Positions 45,407-54,465 of a stretch of 64,000 nt of DNA are shown here, one piece after another; the first letter of the stretch is position 1; the number at the start of each line of letters is the position of its first letter. The stretch comes from Pacificitalea sp040119125 (GTDB lineage: Bacteria; Pseudomonadota; Alphaproteobacteria; Rhodobacterales; Rhodobacteraceae), in the NCBI GenBank assembly GCA_040119125.1, contig JBEDTR010000005.1, forward strand, positions 1-64,000, written 5' to 3'. Below the pieces are notes generated by a model. It saw only the letters and a list, made by a program, of their open reading frames with translations, was not told the origin of the DNA and ran no database searches. The translations under genes and the position numbers were made by a program.

Positions 45407-47737
45407 GTGCCATCGTTTTCGAACACCCTCGAAAAGGCTATCCATGCCGCGCTTGCGCTGGCCAACTCGCGCCGCCATGAACTCGCCACGCTGGAGCATT
45501 TGCTGCTCGCGCTGACCGAGGAACCTGAAGCCGCCAAAGTCATGAAAGCGTGCTCTGTCGATCTGGACGAGTTGCGCCGCACCCTCGATGAATTCATCGA
45601 GGAGGAACTTTCGACCCTCGTGACCGAGATCGAAGGCTCCGAGGCCGTGCCCACCGCCGCGTTCCAGCGCGTGATCCAGCGGGCTGCAATCCATGTGCAG
45701 TCCTCGGGCCGGACAGAAGTGACCGGCGCCAATGTGCTGGTCGCCATCTTTGCCGAGCGTGAAAGCAACGCCGCTTATTTCCTGCAGGAGCAGGAAATGA
45801 CCCGTTATGACGCCGTCAACTACATCGCACATGGTGTAGCCAAGGATCCGTCCTTCGGCGAAAGCCGCCCCATTTCCGGCGCGCCGGAAGATGAGGACCC
45901 CGCAACCGAGGCACCCACCGCGGAGGAACCCGACGGCAAGGAATCCGCGCTGGGGAAATATTGCGTCGATCTGAATGCCAAATCCCGCAAAGGCGATGTC
46001 GATCCGCTGATTGGCCGCGAGTCCGAAGTGGAGCGCTGCATTCAGGTTCTGTGCCGCCGCCGCAAGAACAACCCGCTTCTCGTGGGCGATCCCGGCGTGG
46101 GCAAGACCGCCATTGCCGAAGGTTTGGCACGCAAAATTGTCTCGGGCGAAACCCCCGAAGTGCTGAGCAATGCCACGATTTTCTCGCTCGACATGGGGGC
46201 GCTGCTGGCCGGCACCCGCTATCGCGGCGATTTCGAGGAACGGCTGAAGGCAGTTGTGACCGAACTTGAGGATCATCCCGACGGCATTCTCTTTATCGAT
46301 GAGATCCACACCGTGATCGGTGCCGGGGCAACCTCTGGCGGCGCAATGGATGCGTCGAACCTGCTGAAACCTGCGCTGCAGGGCGGCAAGCTGCGCTGCA
46401 TGGGCTCCACCACCTACAAAGAGTTCCGTCAGCATTTCGAGAAGGATCGCGCGCTAAGCCGCCGGTTCCAGAAAATCGATGTGAACGAGCCCTCGGTTGA
46501 GGATAGCGTCAAGATCCTGAAGGGTCTGAAGCCCTATTTCGAGCAGCATCACGACATTAAATATACCGCCGATGCCATCAAGACGGCGGTAGAGCTGTCG
46601 TCGCGCTACATCAATGACCGCAAGCTACCCGACAAAGCCATCGACGTGATCGACGAGGCTGGCGCGGCGCAGCATCTGGTTGCCGAAAGCCGCCGGCGGA
46701 AGACCATCGGCACAAAGGAGATCGAAGCGGTCGTTGCCAAGATCGCCCGTATCCCGCCGAAAAACGTCTCCAAAGACGACGCCGAGCTTCTGCGCGATCT
46801 GGAAGGCACGCTGAAGCGCGTCGTCTTCGGTCAGGACACGGCGATCACCGCGCTGTCCTCGGCGATCAAACTGGCCCGTGCCGGTCTGCGCGAGCCTGAG
46901 AAGCCCATCGGCAACTACCTGTTCGCGGGTCCGACCGGCGTCGGGAAGACCGAAGTGGCGAAACAGCTCGCCGATAGCTTGGGCGTTGAGATGCTGCGTT
47001 TCGACATGTCGGAATATATGGAGAAACACGCAGTCAGCCGCCTGATCGGCGCGCCTCCGGGCTATGTCGGTTTTGATCAGGGCGGCATGTTGACCGACGG
47101 TGTGGATCAGCACCCGCATTGTGTGCTGCTTCTGGACGAAATGGAAAAAGCGCACCCGGATGTCTACAACATCCTGTTGCAGGTCATGGACCACGGCAAG
47201 CTGACCGACCACAATGGTCGCGAAGTGGATTTCCGCAATGTGATCCTCATCATGACCTCGAACGCGGGCGCCACGGAACAGGCAAAAGCGGCCATTGGTT
47301 TCGGCCGCGACCGGCGCGAGGGCGAGGATACTGCTGCAATCGAGCGGACCTTCACGCCCGAGTTCCGCAACCGTCTGGATGCCGTGATCTCCTTTGCACC
47401 GCTGGGTCGCGACGTGATCTTGCAAGTGGTCGAGAAGTTCGTGTTGCAACTTGAGGCGCAGCTGTTGGACCGCAATGTGACCATCGAACTGACGAAGCCT
47501 GCGGCGGAATGGCTGGCAGAGCGCGGCTATGATGACAAAATGGGCGCGCGTCCCTTGGGCCGTGTGATCCAGGAACACATCAAGAAGCCGCTGGCCGAAG
47601 AGTTGCTGTTCGGCAAACTGGTCAAAGGTGGGATCGTGACGGTTGGTATTAAGGACGATGCCATCAACCTGATCGTGGAGGAGCCGCAGGCACGGCGCCT
47701 GTCCTCCAAGAAGCCTCCTTTGCTGACCGCTGAGTGA
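45407..47737 (+). CDS. clpA: ClpA, AAA+ unfoldase of the ClpAP protease
   Basis: A 776-aa Hsp100 unfoldase that feeds substrates to ClpP. The N-domain (FSNTLEKAIHAALALA) binds ClpS. AAA1 has Walker A GDPGVGKT near residue 227 and AAA2 has GPTGVGKT near residue 510. The ClpP-contact loop is in AAA2. The start is GTG 45407, with AAAGGAG 9 bases upstream. The adaptor gene clpS, often just upstream, is not present here. A possible LexA box lies in the promoter region. Confidence 0.96.
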   Translation: MPSFSNTLEKAIHAALALANSRRHELATLEHLLLALTEEPEAAKVMKACSVDLDELRRTLDEFIEEELSTLVTEIEGSEAVPTAAFQRVIQRAAIHVQSSGRTEVTGANVLVAIFAERESNAAYFLQEQEMTRYDAVNYIAHGVAKDPSFGESRPISGAPEDEDPATEAPTAEEPDGKESALGKYCVDLNAKSRKGDVDPLIGRESEVERCIQVLCRRRKNNPLLVGDPGVGKTAIAEGLARKIVSGETPEVLSNATIFSLDMGALLAGTRYRGDFEERLKAVVTELEDHPDGILFIDEIHTVIGAGATSGGAMDASNLLKPALQGGKLRCMGSTTYKEFRQHFEKDRALSRRFQKIDVNEPSVEDSVKILKGLKPYFEQHHDIKYTADAIKTAVELSSRYINDRKLPDKAIDVIDEAGAAQHLVAESRRRKTIGTKEIEAVVAKIARIPPKNVSKDDAELLRDLEGTLKRVVFGQDTAITALSSAIKLARAGLREPEKPIGNYLFAGPTGVGKTEVAKQLADSLGVEMLRFDMSEYMEKHAVSRLIGAPPGYVGFDQGGMLTDGVDQHPHCVLLLDEMEKAHPDVYNILLQVMDHGKLTDHNGREVDFRNVILIMTSNAGATEQAKAAIGFGRDRREGEDTAAIERTFTPEFRNRLDAVISFAPLGRDVILQVVEKFVLQLEAQLLDRNVTIELTKPAAEWLAERGYDDKMGARPLGRVIQEHIKKPLAEELLFGKLVKGGIVTVGIKDDAINLIVEEPQARRLSSKKPPLLTAE

Positions 47738-47790
47738 GTTTGGAGGGGGTGCGCTACGATCGAGCGAACCCCGCCCTGCACCAACATATC

Positions 47791-47817
47791 AAAGAGCGGG
47801 CTTCGTGCCCGCTCTTT
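47791..47817 (+). terminator. Rho-independent terminator of clpA
   Basis: An 11-bp perfect stem AAAGAGCGGGC / GCCCGCTCTTT (47791-47801 / 47807-47817) with loop TTCGT. Arms beginning with AAA and ending with TTT allow termination on both strands. Confidence 0.85.
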
Positions 47818-47953
47818 GCATTTCTATCAGCCAGACCCGCGTGCACCCTGTAAATGCCGGGGGATATGGCGAACCTGTTAGCGCCAACATCCAGCCTTGA
47901 GCGCCTGCCGGGGCTCTGGTAGATCCGGCGCAATCGCAATTGGGAGAGCCGAC

Positions 47954-48883
47954 ATGATCATCTGCGCAGGCGAAGCCTTGATCGACATGCTGCCACGGCA
48001 AAGCGCTGAGGGTGAAAGCTGCTTTGCTCCGGTCCCAGGCGGCGCGGTTTTCAACACCGCCATCGCGCTTGGGCGGCTCGACGTGCCGGTGGGTCTGGTG
48101 AGCGGCATCAGCACTGATCTGATGGGGCAGCGCCTGATTTCCGCATTGGAAAGCAGTCATGTCGATCACGCGCCCGCGCATCGCAGCGACCGCCCAACCA
48201 CGCTTGCTTTCGTTGAGCTGAAAAACGGTCAAGCACGCTACGCGTTCTACGATGAAGGCACTGCCGGTCGCATGCTGGAGGAGGCCGACCTTCCCACCGA
48301 TCTGGGCGATGCCGCAGCGCTGTTCATTGGCGGCATTTCCCTTGTGTCCGAGCCTTGCGCCAGCAGCTATGAGGCCCTCGCCACGCGCGAAGCTGGCAAG
48401 CGCGTGTTGATGATCGACCCCAATATTCGGCCCGGTTTTGTAACGGATAGCGAAGCCTATCGCGCCCGCATCGACAGGCTGATTGGCATGGCTGATATTG
48501 TCAAACTGTCGGATGAAGACCTGCGTTGGCTTTACGGCGCAGAGGCCCCCCTCGACACGCTGGCGCGGCAGGTTCTTGATATGGGACCGAAACTGTTCTG
48601 CTTGACCGAAGGGGCCGATGGCGTCACCGGCTATACTGCGGATGGAGCATGCCGGGTGGCCGCAGAAAAGGCCGAAGTGGTCGATACGGTCGGCGCGGGC
48701 GATACGTTCAACGCTGGCCTTCTGGCCGGGCTGTTTCGCGCAGGAAAACTGGACAGGGACAGCATCGCCGCGCTGGACGAAGCCGCCCTGCGTGAGGTGA
48801 TCGGTCTGGGCGTGCGGGCCGCTGCCGTCACGGTGGCGCGTGCCGGAGCCAATCCACCGACCGCCGCCGATCTCGGTCTGTAA
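47954..48883 (+). CDS. PfkB-family carbohydrate kinase (fructokinase-like)
   Basis: A 309-aa ribokinase-fold sugar kinase. The N-terminal GG motif is GGAVFNTAIALGRL near residue 29. The ATP/anion-hole motif DTVGAGDTFNAGLLAGL near residue 240 contains the catalytic Asp. Fructokinase activity is the best guess. GGGAGAG precedes ATG 47954. dtd follows 8 bp after its stop, so the two are probably one operon. Confidence 0.87.
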   Translation: MIICAGEALIDMLPRQSAEGESCFAPVPGGAVFNTAIALGRLDVPVGLVSGISTDLMGQRLISALESSHVDHAPAHRSDRPTTLAFVELKNGQARYAFYDEGTAGRMLEEADLPTDLGDAAALFIGGISLVSEPCASSYEALATREAGKRVLMIDPNIRPGFVTDSEAYRARIDRLIGMADIVKLSDEDLRWLYGAEAPLDTLARQVLDMGPKLFCLTEGADGVTGYTADGACRVAAEKAEVVDTVGAGDTFNAGLLAGLFRAGKLDRDSIAALDEAALREVIGLGVRAAAVTVARAGANPPTAADLGL

Positions 48884-48891
48884 GGCGCGAC

Positions 48892-49338
48892 ATGCGGGTG
48901 TTGATCCAGCGTGTGACCGAAGCCTCCGTCACCGTCGACGGCGCGCAGATCGCCGCAATCGGGCCCGGCATGCTGATTCTGGTCTGCGCCATGCAAGGCG
49001 ATACACCGGCCACGGGCCACGCCCTCGCCGCGAAACTGGCGAAGTTGCGCATCTTCTCCGATGAGACGGGCAGGATGAACCGAAGCCTCCGGGACACCGG
49101 GGGCGCCGCTTTGGTCGTCAGCCAATTCACATTAGCCGCCGATACGCGTCGCGGAAATCGTCCCGGTTTCAGCACTGCCGCCCCGCCCGATGAAGGCCGG
49201 GCCCTCTATGAGGGTTTTGCGCAGGCATTGTCCGACCAGGGGATCGATGTGCAGACCGGACGTTTCGGCGCTGACATGGCGGTCGCTTTGACAAACGATG
49301 GGCCGGTGACGATCTGGCTCGACAGTGACGGCGACTGA
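48892..49338 (+). CDS. dtd: D-aminoacyl-tRNA deacylase
   Basis: A 148-aa proofreading enzyme that frees tRNA from D-amino acids (and glycine from tRNA-Ala). Both active-site motifs are present: VSQFTLAAD near residue 80 and the cross-subunit Gly-cisPro motif in NDGPVTIW near residue 136. Acts as a dimer in the cytoplasm. Downstream of the PfkB gene. Confidence 0.95.
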   Translation: MRVLIQRVTEASVTVDGAQIAAIGPGMLILVCAMQGDTPATGHALAAKLAKLRIFSDETGRMNRSLRDTGGAALVVSQFTLAADTRRGNRPGFSTAAPPDEGRALYEGFAQALSDQGIDVQTGRFGADMAVALTNDGPVTIWLDSDGD

Positions 49339-49490
49339 TCAGCCCGCCCTGGGATTACGCTTAAGGCTGAGTGCAGGCCGGATCACACGCCACGGTTGCG
49401 CCAACTCAGAAACGCCTAAACTCGCGGCATATGACGCTTTCGAGACTCGGGCGACTTGCACCGCGTTATCCGCGAGTTACTGTCTTAGAT

Positions 49491-50918
49491 ATGACAGAAA
49501 CACCGCGCTTCTTTGACGAACTGAGCGATCCGGCCGGCACGCCCCGCCCGCCCTATCGGCAGTTCGATGAGTGGTTCCAGGCCGAGGACATCCGCCGCCT
49601 GCGCCAGAAATCCGTAGACGCGGAGACATTTTTCCGCCGCACCGGGATCACCTTCAACGTCTACGGCGCAAAGGAGGCGGATGAACGGCTGATCCCGTTC
49701 GACATCGTGCCGCGCATCATTTCCGCACGGGAATGGGCCAAGCTGACCCGCGGCATTGAGCAACGCGTGCGCGCGATCAACGCTTTCCTCCATGACATCT
49801 ACCACCGGCAGGAAATCCTGCGTGCGGGACGCGTGCCATGGCATCTGATCGCCAATAACGAGGCGTTTCTGCCAAAAATGATCGGCGTCTCCCCGCCCGG
49901 CGGCGTCTATACCCATATCGTCGGCACTGACCTTGTGCGCACCGGCGAAGACGAGTTTTTCGTGCTCGAAGATAACGCACGCACCCCTTCCGGCGTCTCC
50001 TACATGCTGGAGAACCGCGAAACGATGCTGCAGATGTTCCCTGAACTGTTCAGCCGCAATCGGGTGCGACAGGTTTCCGACTACCCGACGCGTCTGCGCC
50101 GGTCTCTGGCCGCCTGCGCGCCGCCCGCCACCTCGGGCAAGCCGGTGGTCGCAGTGCTGACGCCGGGTATCCATAATTCGGCTTATTTCGAGCATTCCTT
50201 CATTGCCGATCACATGGGTGCAGAGTTGGTCGAAGGCCATGACCTGCGGGTGATTGACGGGCGCATTGCGATGCGCACGACCCGCGGCTTTAAGCCCATT
50301 GATGTGATCTACAGAAGGATCGACGACGATTACCTCGATCCGCTGAGCTTCAATCCTGACAGCATGCTGGGTGTGCCGGGGGTGATGGATGTCTACCGCT
50401 CAGGCGGCGTCACCATCGCTAACGCGCCCGGCACCGGGATCGCCGATGACAAGGCGATCTATAGCTACATGCCGGATATCGTCGAATTCTACACCGGCGA
50501 GAAGGCGATTTTGAAAAACGTGCCGACATGGCGCTGCTCGGACCCAGAGAGCCTGAAATACGTGCTCGACAACCTGGCCGAACTGGTCGTGAAGGAGGTT
50601 CATGGTTCGGGCGGCTATGGCATGTTGGTCGGGCCGGCAGCCTCGAAGAAGGAAATCGAGGCCTTCCGCGCGAAATTGCAGGCCCGTCCGACCAATTATA
50701 TCGCCCAGCCCACGCTGGCTTTGTCGACCGTGCCGATCCTGACCAAGGCCGGATTGGCCCCACGCCATGTGGATCTGCGGCCTTTCGTGCTGGTCAGCCC
50801 CGACCGTATCGACATCACCCCCGGCGGCCTGACCCGCGTGGCGTTGAAGGAAGGCTCGCTGGTCGTGAATTCGTCACAGGGCGGCGGCACCAAAGATACC
50901 TGGGTCCTGGAGGAGTAA
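49491..50918 (+). CDS. Circularly permuted ATP-grasp protein (DUF404/407 type)
   Basis: A 475-aa circularly permuted ATP-grasp amidoligase-like enzyme, first gene of the Anbu cluster. The motif EDNARTPSGVSYMLENR near residue 160 and the ATP-binding VVKEVHGSGGYGM near residue 366 are family signatures. ATP-grasp enzymes join a carboxyl to an amine through an acyl phosphate; the substrate is unknown, and a peptide tag or small peptide has been proposed from genome context. ATG 49491 (MTETPRFFDEL) is chosen. The alpha-E gene begins 4 bp after the stop. Confidence 0.88.
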   Translation: MTETPRFFDELSDPAGTPRPPYRQFDEWFQAEDIRRLRQKSVDAETFFRRTGITFNVYGAKEADERLIPFDIVPRIISAREWAKLTRGIEQRVRAINAFLHDIYHRQEILRAGRVPWHLIANNEAFLPKMIGVSPPGGVYTHIVGTDLVRTGEDEFFVLEDNARTPSGVSYMLENRETMLQMFPELFSRNRVRQVSDYPTRLRRSLAACAPPATSGKPVVAVLTPGIHNSAYFEHSFIADHMGAELVEGHDLRVIDGRIAMRTTRGFKPIDVIYRRIDDDYLDPLSFNPDSMLGVPGVMDVYRSGGVTIANAPGTGIADDKAIYSYMPDIVEFYTGEKAILKNVPTWRCSDPESLKYVLDNLAELVVKEVHGSGGYGMLVGPAASKKEIEAFRAKLQARPTNYIAQPTLALSTVPILTKAGLAPRHVDLRPFVLVSPDRIDITPGGLTRVALKEGSLVVNSSQGGGTKDTWVLEE

Positions 50919-50922
50919 CCAA

Positions 50923-51864
50923 ATGCTCGGCAAAACCGCCGGCGGACTCTTCTGGATGTTCCGCTATCTCGAACGCTCTGAAAACACTGCGCGCCTGATC
51001 GAGGCCGGGTTCCGCATTGGTCTAACCCGCCCCGATAGCGCCCATGACGAATGGGCCTCGGTTCTGGAAACCGCAGGGGTGCGGCATCTCTATCTGCAGC
51101 AGCACGACACCTACGACGAAGCGCAGGTCATCAATTTCCTCCTGCGCGAGAAGTCCAACCCTTCAAATGTGCTGAGCGTCATCGAATTGGCGCGCAATAA
51201 CGCGCGTCTGGTGCGCACCGCCCTCTCGCGAGAGGTGTGGGAAGCCACCAATGAATGCTGGATGCAGCTGCGCGATGCCCTCGCGCGCCCGGTCAAGGCC
51301 CGTGATCTGCCCGAGGTTCTGGGCCTGATCCGACAGCAAAGCGGACTGGTGCGTGGCGCGCTGCATGGCACGATGCTGCGCAACGACATCTACAATTTCG
51401 CGCGGATCGGCACGTTTCTGGAACGGGCCGACAGCACAGCGCGCATCCTTGATGTGAAATATTATGTGCTGCTGCCTGCCATGACGCCGGTGGGCTCCAG
51501 CCTCGACAATGTGCAATGGGAGAATATCCTGCGGTCCGTCGGCGGAGCGCGGTCCTATCGCTGGCTCAACGGCTCCGACATCACGCCGATGGGTATTGCG
51601 GATTTTCTGATCCTCGATGGGCGGATGCCGCGCTCGATCGCCTTCTGCATCAGCAAGATAATGTCCAACCTCGGATATCTGGAAAAGGAATACGGCACCC
51701 GCCATCCTTGCCACCAACATGCCGAAGCGCTGCTGGGGCAATTGGCCAATACCAGCATCGAAGACATCTTCGACCGGGGGCTGCACGAGTTCATTCTGGA
51801 GTTTCTGTGCGCACTGGCGGGTCTAGGTGCGGAAATTGAACAGAACTATCGGTTCACGGAGTAA
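50923..51864 (+). CDS. Alpha-E domain protein (DUF403)
   Basis: A 313-aa, mostly helical protein. It starts MLGKTAGGLFWMFRYLERSENTA, the alpha-E signature, and repeats the RYLERSE-like pattern as FLERADSTARILDVKY near residue 167. The family always seems to travel with the permuted ATP-grasp and transglutaminase genes. Its biochemical role is unknown; it may be a partner or carrier for the ligase. Second gene of the cluster, tightly spaced on both sides. Confidence 0.88.
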   Translation: MLGKTAGGLFWMFRYLERSENTARLIEAGFRIGLTRPDSAHDEWASVLETAGVRHLYLQQHDTYDEAQVINFLLREKSNPSNVLSVIELARNNARLVRTALSREVWEATNECWMQLRDALARPVKARDLPEVLGLIRQQSGLVRGALHGTMLRNDIYNFARIGTFLERADSTARILDVKYYVLLPAMTPVGSSLDNVQWENILRSVGGARSYRWLNGSDITPMGIADFLILDGRMPRSIAFCISKIMSNLGYLEKEYGTRHPCHQHAEALLGQLANTSIEDIFDRGLHEFILEFLCALAGLGAEIEQNYRFTE

Positions 51865-51866
51865 AG

Positions 51867-52733
51867 ATGCGCCTCAGGATCACCCACCGAACCACATATA
51901 GCTACGACACCCCCGTCACCTACGGGCTGCAACAGCTGCGCCTGACCCCCAAAAGCCGGGACGGTCAGTCAGTGCTGACCTGGAATATCGGCGTCGAGGG
52001 CGGCGTTGAGCAGCTCAGCTTCGAAGATCAGCACGCAAATAACGTAACGCTGATCGGGTTTGACGGCGAATCCGATCGCATCGTCATCACCAGCGAGGGT
52101 GAGGTCGAGACCCGTGATCTCTCCGGCGTTGTCGGACAGCATGCGGGCTATGCGCCGCTATGGTATTTTCGCTGCGCCACCGCGCTGACCCAAGGCGGCA
52201 ACGGTGTCCGTGGCTTGGCCAGAGGGCTCAATTCGGAAATCGCCGACCCGATCTCGCGCATGCATGCCCTGTCGGCCCGGATCGCCGAGGCGATCACCTA
52301 TACGACCGGCCAGACGGACGCGCGCACCACCGCCGAACAGGCCATCGCGGGCCGCGAAGGCGTCTGTCAGGATCACGCGCATGTCTTTATCTCGGCCGCG
52401 CGGATGATGGGGTTCCCGGCGCGTTATGTGTCGGGCTATCTGAAGCTTGACGCCGATCTGGAGGCACCACAGGACGCCGCCCATGGCTGGGCGGAGGCAC
52501 ATATCGATGGCATCGGCTGGATCGGCTTTGACATCTCCAATCAGATTTCGCCCGATGATCGCTATGTCAGAGTGGCGACGGGACTGGACTACACCGAAGC
52601 CGCTCCGATACACGGAATGCGCTACGGGGACCCGGCAGGCGAATCGTTGTCGGTGGATATCGAGGTTCACCAAGACCAGTATCAGGAGCAGAGCCAAGGC
52701 TCGGGCGGCCAGATGCAGGAACAGCAACAATAA
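51867..52733 (+). CDS. Transglutaminase-like cysteine protease/ligase
   Basis: A 288-aa transglutaminase-fold protein. N-terminal beta domain (RLRITHRTTYSYDTPVTYGL) then the catalytic core: Cys in GREGVCQDHAHVF near residue 167, His in AAHGWAEAHI near 205, Asp in GFDISNQ near 221, a complete triad. Most bacterial members act as proteases or amidases. The last 25 residues are Gln/Glu-rich (QDQYQEQSQG, then QMQEQQQ). It begins 2 bp after the alpha-E stop. Third gene of the cluster. Confidence 0.88.
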   Translation: MRLRITHRTTYSYDTPVTYGLQQLRLTPKSRDGQSVLTWNIGVEGGVEQLSFEDQHANNVTLIGFDGESDRIVITSEGEVETRDLSGVVGQHAGYAPLWYFRCATALTQGGNGVRGLARGLNSEIADPISRMHALSARIAEAITYTTGQTDARTTAEQAIAGREGVCQDHAHVFISAARMMGFPARYVSGYLKLDADLEAPQDAAHGWAEAHIDGIGWIGFDISNQISPDDRYVRVATGLDYTEAAPIHGMRYGDPAGESLSVDIEVHQDQYQEQSQGSGGQMQEQQQ

Positions 52734-52778
52734 ACTGCCTGCCCGGCGCGCCCCATTCCTAGACCCGAGGCCGTGACC

Positions 52779-53516
52779 GTGACCTATTGCGTAGGCTTGA
52801 AAACCGATCATGGGCTGGTGTTCATGTCCGACACCCGCACCAATGCGGGCGTCGACAACATCTCGACATTTCGCAAGATGAGCACATGGCAAGTGCCGGG
52901 TGAACGTCTGATCACCCTGATGACCGCCGGCAATCTCGCAACCACCCAAGCGGTGATGTCGCTGCTGGAAGAACGCACCAAGGCCGAGGCCGAGCGTAGC
53001 CCTTCGATCCTTGAACAACCTTCCATGTTTCAGGTCGCGCGGCTGATTGGCGATACGCTGAAAGAGGTCATCGCCGGTCATGCTCAAAGCGGACAGGTCG
53101 CGGATAGTGCCTTCCATGCGACTGTGCTCGTCGGGGGACAGATCGCGCCGGGGCCGCCACGCCTGTTCCTTGTCTATCCTGAGGGCAACTTCATCGAGGC
53201 CAGCGACGACACGCCGTTTTTCCAGATCGGGGAGACGAAATACGGGCGTCCTATTCTGGTGCGCGCCTATGATCCCGCCATGGGCTTTGAAGAAGCGATA
53301 AAGCTGCTGCTGGTCAGCTTCGATTCGACCATCAAGGCGAACCTCTCCGTAGGCCTGCCGCTGGATTTCGCGACCTATCGCGCCGACAGTTTCGAACTGG
53401 ATCACGAAGGCCGGATCAGCGCCGATGACCCCTATTTCCGCGCCATTTCCGATGGCTGGGGCGACGCGCTGAAGGCCGCGCTGGACGGGCTGCCGGATTT
53501 CAGCTTCGACGACTGA
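52779..53516 (+). CDS. Anbu, ancestral beta-subunit proteasome-type peptidase
   Basis: A 245-aa Ntn-hydrolase of the Anbu type, related to HslV and 20S beta subunits. It starts MTYCVGLKTDHGLVFMSDTR. Proteasome-type enzymes use an N-terminal Thr, here residue 2 after Met removal. Two in-frame GTG codons occur, at 52773 and 52779. GAGG (52767-52770) is 8 bases from the second and only 2 from the first, so 52779 is chosen; it also places Thr directly after Met. Fourth gene of the ATP-grasp/alpha-E/transglutaminase set. The natural substrate is unknown. Confidence 0.87.
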   Translation: MTYCVGLKTDHGLVFMSDTRTNAGVDNISTFRKMSTWQVPGERLITLMTAGNLATTQAVMSLLEERTKAEAERSPSILEQPSMFQVARLIGDTLKEVIAGHAQSGQVADSAFHATVLVGGQIAPGPPRLFLVYPEGNFIEASDDTPFFQIGETKYGRPILVRAYDPAMGFEEAIKLLLVSFDSTIKANLSVGLPLDFATYRADSFELDHEGRISADDPYFRAISDGWGDALKAALDGLPDFSFDD

Positions 53517-53521
53517 GCAGC

Positions 53522-53556
53522 AAAAAGGGCGGCGTCGTTTCCGGCACCGCCCCCTT
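53522..53556 (-). terminator. Terminator of the pca/BKACE operon
   Basis: GGGCGG (53527-53532) pairs with CCGCCC (53547-53552). On the minus strand the hairpin is followed by TTTTTG. It lies between the convergent Anbu and BKACE genes and may also stop the plus-strand transcript. Confidence 0.6.
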
Positions 53557-53590
53557 AAATCCTAAATACCTCCGCCGAAGGCTCGCGTCC

Positions 53591-54454
53591 TCAGGCGTCG
53601 CGCAGACCCAATATCTGGCGTGCCTGTGCCGGGGTCGCGACGGGCCGATCGTATTTCGCGCAGAGCTCCGCCGCGCGCGCGATCAGCGCCGCGTTGGAGG
53701 GCGCAAGCCTCTCGCGGTCCAGCCGGACATTGTCCTCCAGCCCGGCACGGGTATGGCCGCCCTTCGCGATGGCCCATTCATTGACCCGCAACTGCTGCGC
53801 GCCGATCCCGGCGGCGCACCATTCCGCGTCCGGCGCACGGCTGGCCATGATATGCGCGTAGAAATCGAACACCTCTTCGTCGGCGGGCATCGAATTCTTC
53901 ACCCCCATCACGAACTGCACATAAAGCTTGCCGGGCAGCGTGCCCGCCTTATGCAGCGCGATGGCCTGAAGGATATGCCCCAGATCGAATGCCTCGACCT
54001 CGGGCGTGACGCCATATTGGGTCATCTCGCCTGCCAGCCATTCCACCAGATCGGGCGGATTTTCGTAAACGCGCGTGGGGAAGTTGTTCGAGCCCACCGA
54101 CAGCGACGCCATATCGGGCCGATGCGCGAGCATTCCGCCGCGTGTCTTGCCCGCGCCCGACCGGCCCCCGGTCGAAAACTGCACGATGATGCCGGGGCAG
54201 TGTTTTTGCAGCCCCTCTTTCAGCGCGAGGAATTTCTCGGGATCCGATGAGGGCGTCTCATCTTCGTTGCGCACATGGGCATGAATGATCGTCGCGCCTG
54301 CCTCGAACGCGGCATGGCTGCTTTCGATCTGCTCGCTCACCGAAATGGGCACGGCCGGGTTATTGGCCTTGGTCGGCAGCGACCCGGTGATGGCGCAGCA
54401 CAGGATGCAAGGTTTACCAGCCACGCTGGGCTGGTCGGAACTGGGATCGATCAT
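53591..54454 (-). CDS. BKACE-family beta-keto acid cleavage enzyme (DUF849)
   Basis: A 287-aa TIM-barrel, zinc-dependent enzyme of the BKACE family, which condenses a beta-keto acid with acetyl-CoA and splits it. The metal and substrate motifs ITGSLPTK, AGATIIHAHVRNEDETPS and VQFSTGGRSG are visible. Last gene of the pca operon, 11 bp after pcaG. It may act on beta-ketoadipate or a related pathway intermediate; this is inference from position. Confidence 0.88.
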   Translation of the reverse strand: MIDPSSDQPSVAGKPCILCCAITGSLPTKANNPAVPISVSEQIESSHAAFEAGATIIHAHVRNEDETPSSDPEKFLALKEGLQKHCPGIIVQFSTGGRSGAGKTRGGMLAHRPDMASLSVGSNNFPTRVYENPPDLVEWLAGEMTQYGVTPEVEAFDLGHILQAIALHKAGTLPGKLYVQFVMGVKNSMPADEEVFDFYAHIMASRAPDAEWCAAGIGAQQLRVNEWAIAKGGHTRAGLEDNVRLDRERLAPSNAALIARAAELCAKYDRPVATPAQARQILGLRDA

Positions 54455-54465
54455 GGCACCTCGGC

